Origin: Gonium pectorale
Lineage: Eukaryota; Chlorophyta; Chlorophyceae; Chlamydomonadales; Volvocaceae
DNA length: 17,146 nt
NCBI GenBank assembly: GCA_001584585.1
Contig: LSYV01000013.1
Span: 568,446 to 585,591 of the forward strand
Direction of reading: 5' to 3'
Below, in pieces: positions 11,698-17,146 of the stretch (position 1 is the first letter of the stretch; each line of letters begins with the position of its first letter). Made by a program: the position numbers and the translations under genes. The notes under the pieces are model-generated. The model did not search any database, was not told where the DNA came from, and saw only the letters and a list, made by a program, of their open reading frames with translations.

Positions 11698-13141
11698 TTC
11701 TATAACCACCGATGCAAATGCGATAGATCTGGCGAGAGTGTAGTGAGCCTAACAGAGGAGCTTCTGCTTGGTTTTTGTTCTACCTGCTGATGCGGCAAAT
11801 AATTTTGAGTTGAATGATGGGCATGTCATGGAATGCCGCTCAGGCTAAGCCGAAGCCCTTCGAGTACGAGAGTTTTTGGAGCAGCTTATCGTGGAGCTTA
11901 CACAACAAACCACCAACACACAATGTTGCACTCCTTAAAATACAATACGAATGCTCATCCTGCCTCCTGTACAAAAGTGATGACCCGACCCTCATCGCAC
12001 CTTCGTGATCAGCTCAGTATCTTCAGCCAGCAATCAATGGGCACGACTGCATACGCATCTATCTGGAAACGCAAAGCACACCGACCCCCGGGACGTTCCA
12101 TGGAAACACGCCCACATGGCCAAAATACTCTCTCTAGCAACGCTCCGCTATACGGATACAAGCGCAGAGCCGGACGCAACCTCAAACAACCGGCCAAACC
12201 CGAAACAGAAACGCTCTCCTCTCTCTGTCTGGGGCAAGCGCAGGGCCGGTGTCAAGAGGGTGTCCACGAGGAGCTCCCCAGACGATCAGGGAGTCGGGGT
12301 ACCCGACTTGGCTAAGCCCTGGGTGTCATACATATACATGTACCCCTGTCGGGGAAGACAAAGCCGGCATGCGGCACACAGAGGGTGCAAAATAGCTCAA
12401 GGCACGAGCAGCGCAAGGAACCCAACATTGCCGCCCATAGCTCGGCCCACCGCGCTGGCAAGATGTGTCTGGGGGAACGGCTCCCATCTTCCTGACCAGG
12501 AGTGTGGCCACGATGCGTCTGTATTCTTCCTAGGGGCAACGTACTTTCCGTCCGGCCCCTTTACGGCTCTCGCCAAACGTACGAGCATGCTCCAGAGGAT
12601 GGCCACGAAAGCCAAGCAGGGCCACCTGCAGTCACTGGTCGGCCCTACGTAGTCGACAGCGCACTCCAAAACTGGGGCTGCTCAGTGAGTCGCCACACAT
12701 GCGCCTATCAAGTCCTTGCCCACGAAGAGAGATCCCTAGTGCCCAACAGAAGCACTCAGGCAAGGCAGGCCTCTCTGCCCTCTCCAACGCAGGCTTCAGA
12801 GGAAACTGTCAGGCAGACAACTGTCGTGCAGACCGCTTGGTGCACGCATATGTACTGGAGAAGCGGAGGCCCTTGGGCATCCAGCGGCGTTCCATCCAGA
12901 TCACGCCTCACGCTCTGCGCCCCGCCTCACGCCACGGCCCGCCACGGCGCCGTGCACTGCCTGCCGTCAGCCCGGGCGCATGTACCCCGCTCCAGCAGGC
13001 AATAACTTACCGCATGCGGCCTAACGCAGGGAGCCACCGGCCCCGAGCGTCTTAAATAACCCTGGCGCCGCCACGCGCCAACCCCAGCGCCAGCCCGCAC
13101 CAGGCATCGGCCGCCCCATCTACCACCAAGCACCAAGATAC
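11698..13141. other. Intergenic: promoter of the unassigned gene and 3' region of the CBM20 gene
   Basis: About 1.44 kb without a convincing exon. The right part should be the 3' UTR of the CBM20 gene. The left few hundred bases should hold the promoter of the unassigned gene. A minus-strand open frame at 12397-12669 has a short hydrophobic stretch but no convincing gene context. Confidence 0.4.
11898..11902 (-). terminator. TGTAA poly(A) signal candidate (CBM20 gene)
   Basis: This is the only minus-strand TGTAA I found between the CBM20 stop (13142) and the next gene. It would imply a 3' UTR of about 1.24 kb, ending only about 190 bp before the next start codon. A variant signal closer to the stop is also possible. 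Confidence 0.3.
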
Positions 13142-15554
13142 TCAGCCCTGGCGCCCCGATAGGACGCTGTCCATCACATCGGAAGCGGCGGCCGTCGCCG
13201 CCGTCGCCGCCGCCGTGATCGCCGAGGCCTGGCTCTGCACGACCGCGGCGCCGCTCCGCTGCGCGCTGGCGACTACGGGCTGCAGGGACGCGAGGCCGTC
13301 CACCATGGTGTCCCCCACGCTGGCGACCTGTGCCGCAACCGCCGGAGTCACCGCCGCCACCTGCGCCTGTACGGCGTTCACATGGCCCGCCAGCGCGCTC
13401 AGCTGCGTCTGCAGCTGGGCCCGCACCTGCGCGCCCGCCACCGTGGACTGCAGGACGGTGCTGTTGAGCAGCTCGCCCGCGCGGCCGACGCCGCCCAGGA
13501 GGGAGGGATCCAGGCCGCCCGGCGACAGCACAGCCGCCGCCGCGACGGCGCCTGCGGCGCAGGTGGCGAGGAAAAAGGCCACTACGCCGCCGGCGGCGCC
13601 GCCGCCGCTGGCAGCGCCTGTCGCTTCCAGGGCGGCGGCGCCAGACGCATCCGCTCCGACGGCGACCGTGGCGTCGCTGGGCTGGTCGGAGGCCGAGTCG
13701 GTGTTCGAGGAGGCCTGCCCGGTACAATGTGTGTGATTCGTCAGCGGCATGGAGGAGGAAGAGCTGACCAGTCGTTTCACACATGCAACCCCGTCATGCC
13801 ATAAGCACGCGGACCAAGGTTCCTGAGCCGCGCCGTCATGGCCTTGCACATGAACGAGATCATGAAGTGCTGAAGATGACTGTTGTATGAAACGAAATGG
13901 CATGCAAACCGAAACGAGGAAGGGCCGCGGACGGATCCGCGTACACAGCCTACCCGCTCAGCCTCGTCGGTTAGCGCCATGAAGGTCGGCAGCGACTCGT
14001 CTGTCGGAGCGGGGACGAGGGCCACAGAAGCGTGAGCGCAGCCTCATACACCAAGCAGCCCTACAGACTCAAGGATGTCCCGACAGAAGAATGGAGACCG
14101 ACCCGCCAACCGCCGGCCCTGTGGCCGCTCCGGTACGCTGCGCTCTCTCCCCCAGCAAGCTACCAGACCAGAACAGACTCGTGTCGCGCAAGGACTCGCC
14201 CCTGACCAGCAAAACCTCCAGAGCACCAAGGCTCTTCAAAAACAATAGCCTTCTTTCGCGCCCGATCCCCAGGTAGCACGTAGCGGACCCAGCCCAGAGC
14301 GCGCAGCCGCGCACCTGCCGCCGCGTCTGCAGGCTCGGCCGCAGCAGGCGCCTCCTCGATTGCCGGCTCAGCCGGCGCAGGCGGGGGAGGCGGCGGAGGA
14401 GGCACGGGAGTGAAGGCCTGAGTCATGTCCGCGGTCGCGCCCCACGCGCAGCTCACATCCCAGGTGCCCAGCTCCTGCGGGATGTTGAGGATGCGGTTCC
14501 CGCCGTCCTCCCACCGCGCCACGCTGTTCGTTTCCTCGTTGTACACGACGCACTGTGGGGGTTGGAGGATGGAGGATGCAAAGAGGAGAGAAGGGTGCGA
14601 AGAGCGCCGGTGAGGGACAGCAGGACTGGTTGCAGTGCACGCGGGGCGTGCGCAGAGGATGACACGCCCTGCATCCAGAGCTGTCCAGGTGCGCTTGCGG
14701 CCTCTGACGCCCAGCCAGCGTCAGTCACATGTCAAAGCGTCCCCGGCGTAATGAACAGTCCGCAAACAAGTACCTCCTGACTGCGTCCTAGGATCCCCTC
14801 AGAGGCGCCCTTGCTCCTCCATCTTCAGAACTCGACAAGGAGGTACGCACATGCTGGCGGCACGGAGAAGCACTGTGGGGCCCCAGTGCGCGGGGCATTG
14901 ACGGGCGGGCTCAGCCGGCCCGCCCTCGGTGCAACACACGTTCTACCCGTTGAGGCCACCAGGCCCACCTTGAACTCGTAGAAGCCTGCGCTTATTGGCA
15001 CCTCGGCGGTCCACACGTCGCCCTCCGTCCACGTGAGCTGCAGGCCATCTTGTGCGGACCAGTCCCCAAGAAGGGGGCTCGACCCAACGACCTGCACGTG
15101 CCCAACCGGGCGGGGTCATTAGGGTCGCGGGCAACTCAACCGACGCGCCGGGTGTGCAGCAAATCGCTCAGGTCGGCAACTTACCCGCAGCACCTCGCCG
15201 TAATTGACTCGATAAGGGATTTTCAAATTGACCTTGGGAAGGGTCGAAGGCGCCTGCGGTCATCGCGATCATCACTGGGGTGCAACTGGCAGATTCGATT
15301 CCTGGTTTCAATACTTGCCTCGCCATTGGATACACGCGCGCTCACACGCCGCCTGACGGGGGCCAGAACGGGCTGAACGCAGAGGACTCGTGCTCCACCT
15401 AGGCACCCTGCTCATCCACCAGAAGGGCCCAGGAGCGCAATTTGTGCTAAATGAACATCAACTCTGACAATTGACATCATGCCAATTGGGGCTAACCTGG
15501 CCGACGAATTGGGTGGGAAAGCGGACGACCGGAGCAGCGACCTACGAGGGCCAT
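13142..15554 (-). CDS. CBM20 starch-binding protein with predicted membrane segment, probably plastid
   Basis: Minus-strand exons are 15554-15497, 15398-15346, 15253-15185, 15091-14969, 14552-14315, 14000-13954 and 13714-13142, all phase-consistent, giving 386 residues. Exons 3-7 are well supported; the first two are tentative. Residues 1 to about 37 (MALVGRCSGRPLSHPIRRP and on) are Arg/Ser/Leu/Pro-rich with few acids, like a plastid transit peptide. Residues about 44-140 are a CBM20 starch-binding domain: KVNLKIPYRVNYGEVLRVVG, SPLLGDW, LTWTEGDVWTAEVP, YEFKCVVYNEE and ARWEDGGNRILNIP. Trp71 and Trp115 correspond to the two site-1 glucan-binding tryptophans of fungal glucoamylase. An eight-Pro run (152-159) and an Ala/Glu linker follow. 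A hydrophobic stretch at about 236-259 (VVAFFLATCAAGAVAAAAVL core) could cross a membrane. The tail of about 125 residues is Ala/Gln/Val/Ser-rich and helix-prone. No catalytic domain is seen. The role is inferred as binding or tethering starch. Confidence 0.85.
14903..14925. repeat. Small perfect inverted repeat in a CBM20-gene intron
   Basis: Arms GGGCGGGC (14903-14910) and GCCCGCCC (14918-14925) are separated by 7 bases. The repeat lies in the 416-nt intron 4. It could form a strong hairpin, but nothing links it to a function. Confidence 0.6.
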
Positions 15555-15843
15555 CTAAACTAAAGAGACTTGCCGCTTGACCGCTCCTCAAATGTATGTG
15601 CGAAAGTCAGTATGATAAAGGGTGAGGAACCCTCCTGCGCAAGCAAACCTCTCAGATTGCGAGTAAGTAGAGCTTCTGATGCAATTTGACAACGCCCAAT
15701 GGCGCCCCTCCAGAGCGTGCAGCGAGAACGGCATAGAAGCGGGAGTTCTGCTCCAGCTGTGTTTTCGGAGCCCCGTTTTGGAACCATGGGACTGCCAGCC
15801 CCAGTCGCTGTTTTTGTCAATTAAAGCGCTTTGTACAGACGTT
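15555..15843. promoter_or_regulatory. Shared divergent promoter region (CBM20 gene / Rieske oxygenase gene)
   Basis: The two proposed start codons point away from each other with 289 bp between them. Both 5' UTRs and both promoters must fit here, unless the true starts differ. I saw no clear TATA box. The exact length depends on the tentative first exon of the CBM20 gene and on which ATG starts the oxygenase. Confidence 0.45.
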
Positions 15844-16992
15844 ATGTCGAAGATGTTAACGCAGCGCCAATTGCGGTCTGGTTGTAGTAGTGTCACAAGC
15901 AGACGTCGCGCTCCTGCGACGGTAGTAGGCGTGCAATCTCCCAATGGAATGGCACGCATGGCTCCCTCGGCGCTACGAAGCGACGGGATTGTTCTGGCAA
16001 GAACGGCCCGTCGGAGGTCGTCGACGGAGGTTAAGGCGAGCTTCGTTGAAGAGCTCCCAGGAGCTATGGATTTTGGGATACCCGGCTTTGACTGGTTCAA
16101 TCAATGGTACCCAGTGGCTTTTACCCAGTAAGTCCGCACACGTCCATGCCATCTCTGCATCGAGAGGATCGATCCGCTGCGTAGCCGCATGGCTGTGCCC
16201 ATGACGCCAGGAGGAGCGGTACAAATGATCCCCCCCGAGTGGGAGAAAGGGCATGTTTGCGACGTCCAGGCCCATGCCAGCCCCCGCCCCTCACCACAAA
16301 CCGTCTTCGACCCTCGTCACAACCCTCCAACCCAACCAACGTTGCGGGCCCTGGCTATCCCCACCCATCTCCAACCACTATTCCACCTGTGCGACACGCC
16401 CTGCACCTAACCGTACAACCGACCTGACTAACTGCCAACCAATCGCACAGGGACCTCGACAAGGCCAAGCCTCACCGCTTTGTGCTTTTGGACATCCCGC
16501 TGGTTATCTGGTGGGACCCCAACGCGGCCGCCTGGCGCGTGTTCGAGGACGTGTGCCCGCACAGGCTGGTGCCCCTCAGGTACGCATGTACGGCATTGAG
16601 CGGTGGATGAGGGCCGCCAGATGTACGGGCGGGCCGTTGGACTGTCCACGCCACCACCCAATCACAAGTGCTCGAGGGTGACTTGAAGGAGAATAAAAAG
16701 AGAACCAGAAACGGGGAGGCAACCTCTACGGACACACACACACCCAGGGGTGTGATGTTTCCAGCAGGGCGCCGAGAGGCGTGGCAACCGATAGACACAG
16801 CAGCGGGCCCCGGCCCCGCGCCTCTGCACACGGCCCCGCGGCCTCCCGCGCTTTGCGCACCCTATTCATCCTGCAGCCCTGCCCCCTACGCCCCCCCCCA
16901 GCGAGGGCCGCATCAACCCCGCGGGCCAGCTCGAGTGCGGCTACCACGGCTGGGCCTTTAGCAGCAGCGGCCGCTGCGAGGTGGTGCCGCAG
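15844..16992 (+). CDS. Rieske oxygenase of the pheophorbide a oxygenase/TIC55 family (5' part only)
   Basis: Exons 15844-16127, 16451-16579 and 16902-16992 join in frame through GT-AG introns of 323 and 322 nt. The gene continues past the window after a donor at 16993. The 168 residues seen start with a leader rich in Arg, Ser, Ala and Gln (about 1-65), like a plastid transit peptide. Next comes a block typical of this family: [48 protein letters not shown] and CGYHGWAF. The [2Fe-2S] ligands are Cys130, His132, Cys150 and His153, a C-x-H-x17-C-x2-H Rieske motif. The mononuclear iron domain and any C-terminal membrane anchor lie outside. Members include PAO in chlorophyll breakdown, TIC55 and related plastid oxygenases; the substrate cannot be told from this part. 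ATG 15844 (MSKML) was chosen; ATG 15853 or an in-frame ATG at 15679 are alternatives. Confidence 0.9.
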
Positions 16993-17079
16993 GTGGGCCC
17001 AGCGCAAGACGGACCGGGGCGCGGGCTCTCGCGGGTCTATAGGAATGCCGCATGCAGGGGCGTCCCCGTGCTTGGCCGG

Positions 17080-17120
17080 GGGCTGGGAAGGGGCTGGAAG
17101 GGGGGCTGGGAAGGGGGGAT
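17080..17120 (+). repeat. G-rich tandem repeat at window edge
   Basis: Three imperfect copies of GGCTGGGAAGGGG occur inside what should be intron 3 of the oxygenase gene. Several G runs on the sense strand give G-quadruplex potential. From 16993 to the window end I see intron sequence only. Confidence 0.6.
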
Positions 17121-17146
17121 GGGCGGCGCTTTAGCACACGCGCAAC

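Noticed and set aside
10988..11743. 251-codon plus-strand Ser/Ala/Pro-rich open frame
   Set aside because: It is the antisense of exon 2 of the unassigned gene. The minus-strand frame has consensus splice sites and a folded C-terminal module downstream.
12397..12669. Minus-strand frame with a hydrophobic stretch (CLAFVAILWSML)
   Set aside because: No ATG in a good position, no partner exons and no family resemblance. It could be part of the CBM20 3' UTR.
12927..13784. 285-codon Arg-rich minus-strand frame over the last CBM20-gene exon
   Set aside because: It is the shifted frame of the Ala-rich C-terminal exon. The long runs of Arg are typical of a shadow frame.
15254..15330. Alternative CBM20 start at ATG GCG AGG CAA with donor GTATTG
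   Set aside because: It would need an intron of only about 60 nt and gives a 4-residue N-terminus with no targeting peptide. The two-exon leader fits better, though neither is proven.
15588..16100. 170-codon minus-strand open frame antisense to oxygenase exon 1
   Set aside because: It overlaps the well-supported leader exon of the Rieske gene. I considered it as a first exon for the CBM20 gene but found no phase-correct join.
16733..16744. Short AC dinucleotide run
   Set aside because: Only about six units in an intron, an ordinary microsatellite.

Overview
The window looks like nuclear DNA of a green alga close to Chlamydomonas or Volvox. It is GC-rich, its genes are split by many short GT-AG introns, it has TGTAA-type poly(A) signals, and it encodes both a flagellar transport protein and plastid-type proteins. 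I saw no tRNA, rRNA, transposon, CRISPR array or bacterial operon structure. All gene models were built by hand from splice-site consensus, reading phase and recalled protein families, without alignment.

Layout from left to right. At 2-190 (+) is the Ala/Pro-rich end of a gene that begins outside the window, with a long 3' region to about 1450. At 2366-3414 (-) is IFT25, a subunit of the intraflagellar transport B complex, in 4 exons. At 4344-6616 (-) is the 24-kDa [2Fe-2S] subunit of mitochondrial complex I (NDUFV2/NuoE; NUO5 in Chlamydomonas), in 5 exons, one intron of which appears to be GC-AG. At 8247-11697 (-) is a 6-exon gene for a 477-residue protein I do not recognise: an acidic, repetitive, disordered first two-thirds is followed by a compact C-terminal third with two Leu-Tyr motifs. 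At 13142-15554 (-) is a 7-exon gene for a CBM20 starch-binding protein with a proline-rich linker, a likely membrane segment and an Ala/Gln-rich tail. At 15844 to beyond the right edge (+) is the start of a Rieske non-haem iron oxygenase of the pheophorbide a oxygenase/TIC55 type, with a plastid-like leader and a complete Rieske motif.

Four genes lie in a row on the minus strand. The last of them is divergent from the Rieske oxygenase gene, with only 289 bp between the start codons, so the two probably share a promoter region. The neighbours serve different compartments (flagellum, mitochondrion, probable plastid), as expected for nuclear genes that are not in operons. The most unusual proteins are the predicted starch-binding membrane protein and the unassigned 477-residue protein.
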